A stretch of DNA of 64,000 nt from Neostapfia colusana (taxonomy: Eukaryota > Streptophyta > Magnoliopsida > Poales > Poaceae): contig JASWHV010000008.1 in assembly GCA_030760725.1 (NCBI GenBank), positions 33,514,720 through 33,578,719 on the forward strand, in the 5' to 3' direction. The translations under genes and the position numbers were made by a program. The number at the start of each line of letters is the position of its first letter. Position 1 is the stretch's first letter. Of the stretch, positions 45,566 through 56,835 are shown in pieces. Below the pieces are notes generated by a model that did not search any database, was not told the DNA's origin, and saw only the letters and a list, made by a program, of their open reading frames with translations.

Positions 45566-48559
45566 CCTCGCCCGGGAATCGCATTGGGTGGTGCCGTGTT
45601 ATGCGGCACCCAACAGCACACATATAAGGAACAAGGTATTACATAAATTAAAAGTGGAAGCTTACAATTGTTCTTTGTAAATAATTTACATAAAAATAGC
45701 TACAGCGGAAGTCTATAAACAGCTCACGTTGAATAACTAGTGAACAACCGAGAAGTGGTCCAGCCTGCAGACTCTCCTCGCTAGCAACATGACGACATGG
45801 TAGCGGCTAGGTTCTCCATGTGATACATGACTCGGAAGTTCCCGAGGCTCACCGGACAACCTTCTTTATAGCGTCGACATTTACCTGCAAAACCACTCAT
45901 ATAGCAAGAGTGAGCACAAAGGCTCAGCAAGACTTAACCGTCTCTTCTAAAGCATGCAACTCTACATGAAGGTAACCTAAGACCTAATCCTGTAATTTGC
46001 GAAAAGACGCGCCTACGAGTTCATACTTAACTTTCAGATTTTAGCCATAATAGTAGTGACCTTGCGCCCATCAACATTGGAACTCCACAATCAAACAAGA
46101 AACACTTCATTCCAATGTTACTCGACCTAAGGCAGAAAATAACTTTAGTTTGCTCTATCTCTACTTCAAACAGGGTTTCCATGCAATTTACAATGATCAT
46201 AGCAGCAATTAAACTTTTGCAAACTATTTCCACGCAACTTGATTACTACGTCACAACACAGAGAGCAAGCGGTAATCAATAACCACGATGGACGGTGATT
46301 CGAATCAAACACTACCTGGATAACTCGACACATACGCCCGCCTCTGAAGACCCAAATATGGCGTCCTTCATTACGTCGTATGTGGCAACCTTTCACAGGA
46401 CACTCGACTGTAGTACCGGTCACGCCGTCTCGGGCTCATAGGTCTAACGAGACGATGTGGTATGCCTCTACAACCCAGTGAACCTGGTACATCAGTTTCC
46501 TGGTTCCCATATGTCAGTAAGCATCCGGTACACAACTCAATGCTTGCTCCTGGGTGCCGCACACGCATCGGTCCTTAACCGACACAGTCAGAGCTACTCA
46601 ACCAAGACCTCATCTTATCGCTACCTACCCTCCTGCCCGGTCTCCTCTTTAGAAATGTCAACTTTAGTTTGTCTCTTTTCCAACCACCCTTAGGTAATCC
46701 CAAACTATAGCTCGCGAATAGATTCCAACTACTCGTCTTCTGCCGGATGTCCTAGCCTATTTAGCATGGCCTTATTCTACAGCGATGATACCTTTCTACC
46801 CTTGACCTCAGGGTTCATTTTTGGTTATGCAAGTGGAGTATAAAACATCCTTGACCTAATGAAGCATACAAACTTCGACCCATAGTAGTGAACAACGGAA
46901 AAACTTTATAAAACAACTTAATTGCAAACCGGAGCTTGCCTTGGTTTTGCAGATGACTAAAGTCAGATCATATGAAGTTAGTTGCTGATGACTTGAAGCT
47001 TAGTCACTGCCCTTCCTGCTTCTCGATCCAAACTTCACTTCTCATCCACTCTTCCACGTTTAATCACTACACGTTATGAACATGCACATATGTTTAATTG
47101 TAAAACTTTTGCTAACAAGTTCTAAAGACAAGTTTAAAACTGGAACTCTGTTTAAGAATTTAAATGACACTGGTGCTAGTGGTTTGGGTTTGGGTTAAAG
47201 TACTATGCTCAAGTGAGATGTGTGTTTTCCTCACTTGTATGTTGATTGTCTAAGAGGTTAAACAGAACAGTACTGGTCCAGGGCTCCAATGGAGCTGGAA
47301 ATTTTCTTGTCAGTTCCTTGTCACAAGAAAGTCATCTGACCAAAATTCAGAATATTTCGATGTGTAGATCACTCAGAACAATTCCCTAAGCATTTAGGCA
47401 CAAAGGAATTAATTCTGAATAAACTTGCACTTTCATGCAAATCAAAGTAAACCATAATTTCAGAAATAGCTCAGGGAGCATGCATGAATTTTCCTAGGAT
47501 TTTTGGAGCTAAGAACTGCCCAGAACTGAATTTCCAACTTTTGGAAATTCTCTGAAATTGTTTCTGTATTCATTTGAACACAGAAAGTTCAACTCATAAT
47601 TACCCTAACTAAATCAAATCCAAATGAGCTGAAACTTTTACAGGAGTTCCCTAATATCCTAAAGAATATTCTGGCAAAATTTAAGGATTTTTGGATGGAC
47701 CACACTCCTCCTAAAATTCTTTTGCTGAAAAGCTTCAAAGAATTTTTCCAGAATTTTCTATTGATTTTAATACAAATTGGGTTGCATATTTGGATATAGT
47801 TTTTCATCCTGAATCCAACCCAATTTGAATCACTAATTTTGGAGCTTCCTAGCAAGAGTTATGAGGTTACTAAGTTTGAACTGAATCTGGAATTCAAATT
47901 AAATCGGGAAATGTTCAAACTCTGACCGTGGGTCCATCACACACGTGTCAACTGCTGGAGCTGAGCCACACGGGGCCACAGACCCCTTCCCGTGCAGCCA
48001 CACTGGATCCCAGAGCCACAGCCGATCAGCAGATTAAATGTTCCGTCGCTGACACACGGGGCCCGCCCGACCTTCTTCCTCCTCGGGCCGTTTTCCTCTC
48101 CCGCGCTGCCCCCTCGCTGGACTCTCGTCAGAGCTCGCCGGAGTCGGCTTCCCGGCCACTTTTAAGCTCGGTACTCACCGCTTGGGGTTTCCAGCTACGA
48201 GGAATTCATTGGTGCGGTGCTCTCGGGCTGCCGGTGGCCGGAAACCGGTCGGCGACGTGCGCACACCTCGGTGAAGCTTTGGCGCCGTGGTCCGAGCACC
48301 CTACCCCGCCAAAGGCTCGGAGGATTCTATCCAAAGCATCAGTGTAGGTCAGGCTAGCTCGGCAAGGCCTCAACGTGGCTCGAAAACGGCGGCAAGTTGA
48401 GGTTCACCGTTTGCCCGAGCGTCCCCGCCATGGCTGCCGATCGGAAAGCTCGAAATTGGCCGCTAACACGGGGTTTCTAGCTAGGGTCGTGAAGGGGATC
48501 GGATTTCTAGCCAGTTTAGTTTATTGGTGCATGATTTGATGAGCTAAAAACGAAGAACA
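45566..48559 (-). repeat. Partial gypsy LTR, minus strand
   Basis: Reverse-orientation LTR landmarks in order: GGTGGTGCCGTG near 45587, hairpin 45911-45926, CAATCAAACAAGAAACAC near 46090, TCGGTCCTTAACCGACAC near 46567, GC donor AAG|GCAAGC near 46940, promoter-side GTGGGTCC near 47930. The 5' part (about 1 kb or more) is missing because another LTR is inserted at 48560. The edge against sLTR-1 is not precisely resolved. No coding domain. Confidence 0.7.
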
Positions 48560-49880
48560 TGTGAGGCCCGGAGATCGCAGTGGGTGGTGCCGTGCGATGT
48601 GGCACCCAACAGCATGCACGAAAAGACGATAAGAACATAACGGAACCATTTTATTACTCAAGATAATTTCTTTTACAACATAATGTACACACGCAGCGGA
48701 AATTAAAACTAGCTGGACAAACTACTCACTCTCGACCCTAACTACGCTGAAGAGAAGTCGTTCAGCCCGTGAACGCTTCCTACTAGCTTCACCAAAGAGA
48801 GGCAGCGGCTAGGTTTCCGATGAGTTGAACAAACCGTGAGGTTCGTCGTCTCAACGAACAACCCTCTTCATAGCAGGCATCCTGCTACCTGCAAAAACAA
48901 CTCTGAATCAACCGTGAGCACTAAGGCTCAGCAAGAGTTAACCGTCACTCCTAAACATGTAGCTCTAAATGCAGGGGTAGTAAGACAGTAGGAACAGGAA
49001 TTTGCAAAATGCAGCTTGACTAAACTTGATCCTTATATTCAGATTCTTATAGCCTTCATTTTAGTGGTCCTCACGCCTCACAACATCGGAAGTCCACAAT
49101 CAAACAAGAAACGCTTATCCCGATGATGCTAGCCTAAGGTGGAAATGAAATTTAGTTGGCTCTATATCTACTTCAGTCAAGGTTCCAATACAGTGATTAA
49201 TCCACAAACAACATGTTAAGAGACTTAGTTCCTCTTCTTACTAAGTCACGGCGCAGTGGGCAAGTATGCTCAATCCTCCTCCGCGAGCGACGGTGATTTG
49301 AATCAATAACAACCCGGAATACACGACACATACACATGCCTCGAAAGACTCTCTCAAGAGCTCTTTCTTACGTTGTATGCAGCAACCTTTCACACGACAC
49401 CCCGACATAGAAAAACGCTTCGCGCCGAGCAGGATGGTCCTCTACGCGGACACGTCGAAGTTGCCCGCTAAAGGATTTACACATCACGCCTTCTCAACGC
49501 CATTGCCACACGAAGGATGAGTTTCTATATCACGGTCCATTGAATTACATCGGTTTCATGGGTCCCATACCCCACTATATATCCGGTACAGCTCAATCTT
49601 GTCCAGCAGGGCCGCATACATACGGTCCTTAACCGACACGGACGGGGCTACAACCAACCTCCACATTTGCCTTACCATCCCGGTCCAGGCCAAATGTGGT
49701 CTCAAGCATTGTCACACCCATCGCAGGTCGAGACCAACCTTGAGCGCTCCATCCTACAGGAAAATCCCCATCTCATTTTCATGAGGGTGCTCTTATCATT
49801 AACCTCTCGCGAGTAACTCCATTACTTGAACTTTTTCGCGAGTAGCTTTTTACTACTCGACTTCTACCGAGCTAGCTACA
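48560..49880 (-). repeat. RLG-2-family LTR, 3' third, minus strand
   Basis: Begins TGTGAGGCCCGG, the reverse complement of the RLG-2 3' LTR end, and matches that LTR closely (GTGGTGCCGTGCGATG, hairpin 48915-48930, TTAACCGACACGG near 49628). It is cut at 49880 by RLG-3, within the sequence that reads GAGCTAGCTACAAC in reversed RLG-2, which gives the RLG-3 target duplication candidate CTACA (49876-49880). The rest lies beyond the window. Confidence 0.87.
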
Positions 49881-50877
49881 TGTAAGGGCCTCAGTTTTTG
49901 ACACATGTTTAAAGTGTTCATCACCATACACACACACCTCATTTGAGGAAAGTTGATGAACACATTTGAAGAGCAAGTAACCACCATCAACATACTCATT
50001 AGAGAACAAACTCACATATTGCAAAAGTGGTATTTCCCACATGTAATACGTAGGGGCTGGGCATATGAAAAACTCCTACACAATGCTAGGAATGTCCATG
50101 CCAAGTTTCACCCAAATTCAAAACCTTTTTGAGGTCATTTTGGGTATAGCTAGAAAGAGGACAGTTTGAACTCAAATGCAAATTCAAACTGTTTTGATCC
50201 CATGAATTCAAAAGTGGGAGGCATATTCTTACTCAGCACATTATTGTGAGCCCACACACCAATTTTCACTCCATTTGGAGTTGATCTTGACATAAGTTAA
50301 GTGGGGCAAATTCAAACCATATTTGAATTTTAAAACTGAACATGTGCTGAAATTCATCCAAACCAAACCCAATTTGAATTTTAACCAATTCAAATGGCTC
50401 AAGGGTTGATAATTCAAATCACCAGGGGCTTTGTAGGGATTACTGTTTACAACAGTAATTTGGAGTTAAGGCCAGAGGTTAAAACTGAGAATGGGACCCA
50501 CATGTCATAGAGATAAGGGGGAAGACTTGCACACAAAGTCACAGCCTCGGTGGGAAATTCCACCGAGCAGCTGCCGGCTGTGCCACCGAGAAGCAACCGG
50601 CGCTACCAGCTGCTTCTCCCTTCGCGCGCTGGCGCCCAGGGCGGTCTGCTCGCGCCCCCATGCGACCGTCACCGCCTCAGTCGAGTGAAGACCCGATGCC
50701 TTCTTATCCTCGCGGGCGACACCGGGCGGTGCCATTCTTCTTTTCCCCGAGCTTGCGGTCGATCGGGAAAACACAGCAAACAATTGCATCCTCGCCTCCC
50801 CGAGTTGCTAGGCAACACGCTGAGCTCAAGAACCACCCTCCCAACACCTGAACCACCGGGTTTCGGCCCCTGTTCCC

Positions 50878-53732
50878 GTGATCAACGACGACCGCCGCCA
50901 CTTAGCTGAAGGACGGCGATCGGTCTCACGTGGGCAGCACACCACAGCCACTTTCACAGCCGAGCAAGGGCAGAAAAAGGAGCGCACGGACTTCACACTG
51001 CTTCCATCTGGAGCTCAAGCCACGCCGTGCACCCCTGCCGGCGAATTCCGAGAATTTGCTCCGGCGACCTCAGCCCGAGCTTCCGGTACAGTTTTTTAAA
51101 ATTCTACTTCTCTGTCCCTCCTTGAGTCATAAAATTTTGCACACATATGCTGGATTAGCCAGCGATCAAATCTCCTTTAGCATCCATCGCATGAGAACGC
51201 CTCGGAGCGGCGGGATTTAAGCTCTATTCGGAGTGTCCGCCGCGGAACCATTCGGTCGCACGGTGAAACCGTATTTACGTTGACTTCCGAGCTACTCTGA
51301 GGTCATGTCGAGGTTCCTAGAGCTGCGCTGGTGATGTAGAGCCCATCGGCGCAAGCGATGGCGGGCTAGAGACCTCGGACAACGGTGCCGAACCACAGCA
51401 GTAGCCGCCGCACGTCGCGGAGCTGGTTCCGGCCACCGACGTCCCAAACAGAGCCCACCAACGTGTTCCTCGATGCCCTAAACCCTCTGGCGGCGGGTCT
51501 CTGGCTGGGCGGCGGCCGGGAACGCCGGTCCGGCGTGCTCCGGGTCTGCTCCGGCGAGGGGAGGCGGCGCGGGCACGAGGGCGCATCGGGAGGAAGACGA
51601 AGCCGGCTGGCCCATGCGTCAGCGACTTAAAAATCCAAATCAGGATCGGGTGCGGCTGGGATCTATTGTGCTGGCGCGCAGGAAACCCGCAGACCACGGT
51701 GTGCCGACGCATCAGTGCGCAACACGTGTCCCCGTGGCCCACCCGCGAGTTTAAACTTTTCCCGATTTTCAGATTTCATTCAAATTTCGAATCCTCATAA
51801 CTTGAGCTAGAAAGCTCCAAATCGAGTGAACCAATTTATTTGGATTCAGCTCTCTGATCACTTTCCAGCAAATCAAGTTTCACTTCATGAAAATATATAA
51901 TTCTCCAGAATTAATTCCTCAAAATTTAAACTGTTTGGAATTTTACCTGGAGAATCCCTTGGAGGAAAATTCTGAAATTTTGCTGGGATGATCACCAAAA
52001 TATCCCTGAACTACCATAAAAATTTCAGGTCCATTTGAGCTCATTTGATCCACCTAATGGTGTGATTAGTGAAACTGTTCCAGAGAAAATAGAAAATGTT
52101 CAGAAACAATTTCAGAATTTTCCCTGAAATTGTTTAGCTCATATCTTTAGCTAGAAACCTTCAAATTAAGTGAGACCAACTCCATTAGAACCCTCTGAAA
52201 ATCTAGTTTTCAGAAAGTCATGGCTTGCTCCATGAAAGTCCCTAGAACACCCTAAGAGCTCCAATTAAGTTCAAGAACATAATTATTTGTGGAGAGCTCA
52301 AATGAGCTTTTCTGCAACTAAAACTTGACCAAGTCTCTATCTAGGTGGTAACCAAGCCACAATGAAAATTTCAGAGTCATTGAGTCTGTCTAGTAAGACT
52401 TAGAAGGTTCACAAGTTTAAAACTCAATTCAATTGCTTTTAATTAATACATGTACTTCTTATATCATGTAGTCGCTAAGGTCGAGGAGGAACCCGAAGTC
52501 CTAGACTTCGTTACTCCGGAGGCGCAGCTAGCCTACGACCAAGAGCAGCAAGGCAAGCTCTGGTTTGCATTAACCTTTTTACAAATTTTTATTGTTTTGA
52601 GCACTTCCTTGAGTACCATTATTCCTTGCATTAGAGTCTTGTTTGAAAACCCAATTGCATAGCCAAGAAAACCATGGGTTGGGTTTAGGATTGCAAAGCC
52701 CCTTTAGCTACTGCAAAGCTAAGTTAGGGTAGGATTCGGTACAAGTTGAGTAGTTGGAACTACTCGCGAGCATAGGCTAGAGGCACTCGACTCGGGTAGA
52801 AATAGCACATGATACACATGGCAAGCAAAATGAGACCGAGTGGAGAGTAAGGGCAGCAGGACTTTGGGGCCTGTGTGCTGTAGCTCCGCTTTTGTCGGTT
52901 GAGGACCGAGCCGTGTGCGGGCCTGTTGAACAAGCTAGAACAGTACCGAAGACCTACCGGCTATATGGGAACCGGGAAACCGATGTAACTCGGGTAGCTG
53001 GGTGTTGAGGCATAGCTGGTCGTTCAGAGGGTAGGTTGAGAGCTTGAGGTGTAAATCGGCTGGTGGCACTGAGATGCGCGTGCAGAGACCTCTTGCTCGG
53101 GACGATTGGACCGGTTCAACATTTGGCTAACGGGTGAAAGGTAGTTGCATACGACGTCCGTGATGGTTGTTGTAGGCAACATCGAGTACGGGCGTACGTG
53201 ACGGGTTGTTCAGGTAACCCTGCAGGTGTAAATCAATTATAATCGCCGTCCCTCGCGGTCAGTGAGTACCACTTGTTCACTGTACCGTGACGTAGAAAGA
53301 ACAGGCTAGTTTCATGTTAAAATGTTGCTGATTGAAAGATAGACTTGATTGCTAATGATTTGTTGTAGTTTAGCGCTAACTAAAGTTCTTTTCAACTTTG
53401 GGCAAAGTACATGAGAGAAATGCATTTCTTGTTTGATTGCGGCTCTCTCATGTGCCTTAGCGTAAGGTTCTCCACAACCTGCTGCTAAAACTTGAAAGTA
53501 AGGTCCACTAATTAGGCAAGTCCTTGCAAATGATTTTTACCTCATGTACCTATCACCCCTCATGTAGAAGTTCCATGTTTTGGTGAGATGGGTCAGACTT
53601 GCTGATCCTTCGTGCTCACTGCTTGTGTTTGAAGCTTTTGCAGGGTTCTATGAGGAAGGGACTCCCGAAGAGGACACGAAACCCCAGGAGGGGAACCCCG
53701 TCGAGTGGGAGTCGTGCACGCCGCCGTGTTAG
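50878..53732 (+). other. Predicted spliced LTR mini-ORF (RLG-3)
   Basis: Exon B 52472-52552 follows acceptor TATCATGTAG and ends CAAG|GCAAGC (2 nt + 26 codons + 1 nt). Exon C 53644-53732 follows acceptor TTTTGCAG and stops at TAG. The joined frame is open, contains VEEEPEVLDFVTPEAQ, and ends VEWESCTPPC, close to AEWEPCTPP of the 15-18 kb LTR. A possible exon A ends at 51085 (TCCG|GTACAG) in matching phase and is open back to 50878, without an ATG. The intron after exon B is about 1.1 kb. Confidence 0.5.
53603..53618 (+). other. LTR hairpin, partly decayed (RLG-3)
   Basis: TGATCCTTCGTGCTCA: the 3' arm GCTCA is intact, the 5' arm is TGATC instead of TGAGC. It ends 25 nt before the acceptor, as in related LTRs. 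Confidence 0.4.
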
Positions 53733-53964
53733 TGAGCGTGTGTGCTAGCAAGGACATGTTCACGGGCTGAACATGAACTTGATGCGTAGTCTACGCCCGT
53801 GAGTGTAGACTGGACCTATTTTGATGTAAAAATGTTCATAAACCTCTTTATGCAATAAACTTTGCTTCCGCTTTGTACCCTTGATGTGAGTTATCCGGTG
53901 CTGTGCAACGCAGCACCCCTCAGCGTGATCCTGGCTCGACAAGACCGTTGGGTCGTGTCAGCAC

Positions 53965-53977
53965 TGGTATCAGAGCT
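53965..53977 (+). other. RLG-3 primer-binding site
   Basis: TGGTATCAGAGCT: the initiator-Met tRNA site with a change only in the last base shown. Confidence 0.88.
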
Positions 53978-55550
53978 CGCTTGAGGTTTAACACACTACA
54001 AAGGTCATTTTTTTCAAAAAAATCCAGTGAGGAACGAGTTAGTAGCCCATATAATGATGTTATTAGTGTATAGAAAGTGGCATACTAACCTATTTGCTTA
54101 TGTCGGAAAATCGTGTATCTCGGGACGTTTATGTCTTGGGAGGTGCACGTAAGCGCTGTCCACCAGTGCGCACAAGCTGAAGGGTGGAGCCCCACGGGTG
54201 TCAGGTAACCCGACCCGCTTTGGTATCCTCTACGACTCTTCATGTCATTTGGGGTATTCGAGCAGCGTCTGTCCCTGGCTTGTGTGGTGCAATTTGGGAG
54301 ACCCCGTCATGTGGTCCAAAACGTGAACACGTAACTCAAGACGTGTTTGGCTTGAGAACATCCGGGCGAGTGATGACGGCCGGGTGTATGAACTGTATGG
54401 ATACCGGGCTCGGTGTGCAGCCGAGTCTGACGATTGTTTGAGTTTCTGCAGGTAGTCTAACCACAAAACGGTAGATGTGTAGTATTCGTGTGCGAGTGAC
54501 GTTTAGTGCCACTGAATTAACGAAGCCGGCTAAGTTCGATATAGGTTTTTCTTTGTGAGGACGTAGTACCGACATGAGCTGGTGACGCATCAACGTCACA
54601 CCCCACTAAATGAACAACTTCATTGTACAACTTAAATGATTTGATCCAAAGCACTAAAACTTGATGTAACTCTTTTCCTTAATCAGGATATTCAAAGTTA
54701 ACAAGTTTTCAACTTATAGGTTGCTAAGGACAGAACACTCTGTTTTCAGCTGAATTAAGGCTGAAGTTAATCAGAGGTTAGAGATTGAGATATTTCGAGG
54801 TTGGGGTCATATTATACATTTCTGGAAATCTTTGGAAGAGCTTTACAACTCTTCTGTTGAGGTCCAGAGGTGTTTCATCCCTTAACCAATCGAAAAATGC
54901 AGTAGAGTTGAAACTGTCCATAAAACAGGGCAGAGCAAAGACTCTCTGTAAATAGAGCATAACTCCAAAACGATTGACCCAATGGAGGTGTATGATACAG
55001 TTATGGAAAGGTTTTTAATTGCTCTACAACCTCTTTGTAGAACTCCAGAGCAAAATCACACGCCAAATTGGTTGAATGTCCAGTTGAATGCAAACTGTTC
55101 AGAAGACAGGACAGATGCAAATCTCCCTGGATGTTTCTGTAAAACACTTATAGCATTCTGTAGAAAAATCCTTAAGGGTCATATGTCACACCGTTAGAAA
55201 GGTTATGAGATAAGCAACATTGTTGTAATGCAGAGTTTGTTCAGATTCCTATTGTATTTGCATATACAACTGTGATAAAACCAGCCACATACAAAGGAGA
55301 TGCTGGCAAATTTTATCCAGGAATTCTGTCAACTTTGAAAAAAATCATAACTCTTGATCCAGAAGTGATATGGAAGCATGTGAATACTCATTAGAAAGAT
55401 ATTGGAGTTAACTTTAACTTTGGTATACAACTTGAGTCATGAAAATGCTTCTAACTGGATCAAAGTGTAGATTTAGTGCATCAAGGTCTGTTCTGTACAA
55501 AGGAGAAAATGAGTGATATTGTGCAGGCTAGTACAAGTTATGTGCCCCAA
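53978..55550 (+). other. RLG-3 5' leader with repeated modules
   Basis: No coding domain. Two similar modules of about 205 bp lie in tandem (about 54785-54985 and 54985-55190), each with a GGAAA...TCTACAACTC/CTTTGTAGAACTCCAGA-like core. RLG-2 has a similar module at 28470-28690. Confidence 0.65.
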
Positions 55551-55559
55551 GAGCACCTA

Positions 55560-56340
55560 TTGGTGTTCCGAACGCCATTCGGTGAATTGTAGGCCCCTGT
55601 ACAATTAACTCCTTAGGGGTTGATTGCTGGTCAAGTACCACAACTTGCACCACCTCCAGAGCAGCAGCATCAGACGGTGGTTTGTGCTCCATCGCTGCAG
55701 CTATATGTATCTAGTTTCCAACCACAAGTTAGAGAAGAGCCGGAGGGACATTCGTGCTCTACTTATGGTCGGATGGGCCATTATGCTAGGTATTGTATGG
55801 AGGAAATTCAAGGTTGCGAATCATCATACTTTCAATGATCAGATCCGTACCTATATCTGCAGAGAAGAGGGCGGACAAGGGGCGACATTCACTACACAGT
55901 GAGTGAAGATGTTCCAGAAGGAGAAGCCGTGTTAGCAGAGATGTTTTCTCTGAATCGGCTACCGGTATTAATTCTCTTGGACTTAGGTGCCACACCTAGC
56001 TTTGTTAGTCAATCTTTTGTGGCTCAACATCAGCTCCAAACCACTTTTACAAAGAGGTAATGCCTCATATCTTCTCCGGGGCAGCATTACAAGAAGTGAT
56101 GTTGTTTTCCGAGCACCTCTTTGTTTGCGGGTTAGACTATAACCCACGACCCTCCTTATTCTTGGGGTCTGAAGATCGACATTATTTTGGGTATATCGTG
56201 GTTGAATTACCACAAAGCGGTTCACAACATCAATTTTAAACCGTTAAGCTCAGACTCTCCATGGCACAGTCTTCATACCTTAGTTCTGGGCGTCAGTCGG
56301 CAACAGATTGCGATATTGGACAACTCGGAAGCTGTTTAGA
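55560..56340 (+). pseudogene. RLG-3 gag remnant and protease
   Basis: Only the gag C-terminus remains: a zinc knuckle reading CSTYGRMGHYARYC near 55757-55798, in which the second Cys is Tyr. No capsid region is found between the leader and this point, so a gag deletion of about 1 kb is inferred by comparison with RLG-2. The protease follows (VPEGEAVLAEMFSLN, then LLDLGATPSF): the catalytic DSG is DLG, with Asp at 55980-55982. Several frame changes to 56340. Confidence 0.8.
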
Positions 56341-56835
56341 TAGAGGGCAGTCCGGTGGTACGTAAATTTCAGGAGGTGTTTCCCAATTGTGTACCGGGCA
56401 TACCGCTCGAACAGGACGTAGAGTTCAATATTGAACTTGCGCCGGGAACACCACCGAGTTTGCAAAGGCCGTACAAAATGGCATCCAATGGATGGGCAGA
56501 GTGGAAGACACCGCTAAATAACCCTATAAGCAAAGGTTTTATACGACTGGGCCGTTACCTTGTGGTTATTCAGCATTGTTTGCAAAGGAGAAGCATGAAA
56601 CACTACAACTTTGTGTAGTTCTCGTCTGCTTAACACTATGGCAATCAAGAACCAGTACCCGTTACCACAGATCGACGTATTGTTTGATCAGTTGGTTGAA
56701 GCAAAGATCTTTTCCACAATGGATTTAAGATCAGGGTACCATCAGATTAAGATGTGTGCTGAGGATATTCTAAAGACAGCTTTTCAACGAGGTACAGTAT
56801 CTAAGAGTACCTTGTCATGTTCCTTGGTTCCACCA
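56341..56835 (+). pseudogene. RLG-3 RT, N-terminal part
   Basis: FQEVFPNCVPGIPLEQDVEF and IELAPGTPPS at 56363-56460, ending at a stop near 56618. A second block in another frame has NQYPLPQIDVLFDQL and DLRSGYHQIK (56641-56750). A frame change near 56790-56820 leads into the long intact frame. Confidence 0.87.

Larger units (their letters stand above)
49881..53960 (+). repeat. RLG-3 5' LTR (4080 bp)
   Basis: Starts TGTAAGGGCC and ends GGTCGTGTCA, four bases before the primer site. Landmarks: GGGACCCACATGTCAT at 50494, leader block CGGTCGCACGGTG near 51260, exon B and GC donor near 52552, GTCGGTTGAGGACCG near 52895, hairpin 53603-53618, end block near 53900. Several GC-rich ORFs here (50491-51630) recur in the 3' LTR and show no known domain. 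Confidence 0.92.

Noticed and set aside
50491..51742. Proline- and arginine-rich ORFs in several frames
   Set aside because: GC-rich LTR leader; the same ORFs recur in the 3' LTR at 62782-63886 with frame-changing differences and no recognisable domain. Only the possible exon A end at 51085 is mentioned, with low confidence.
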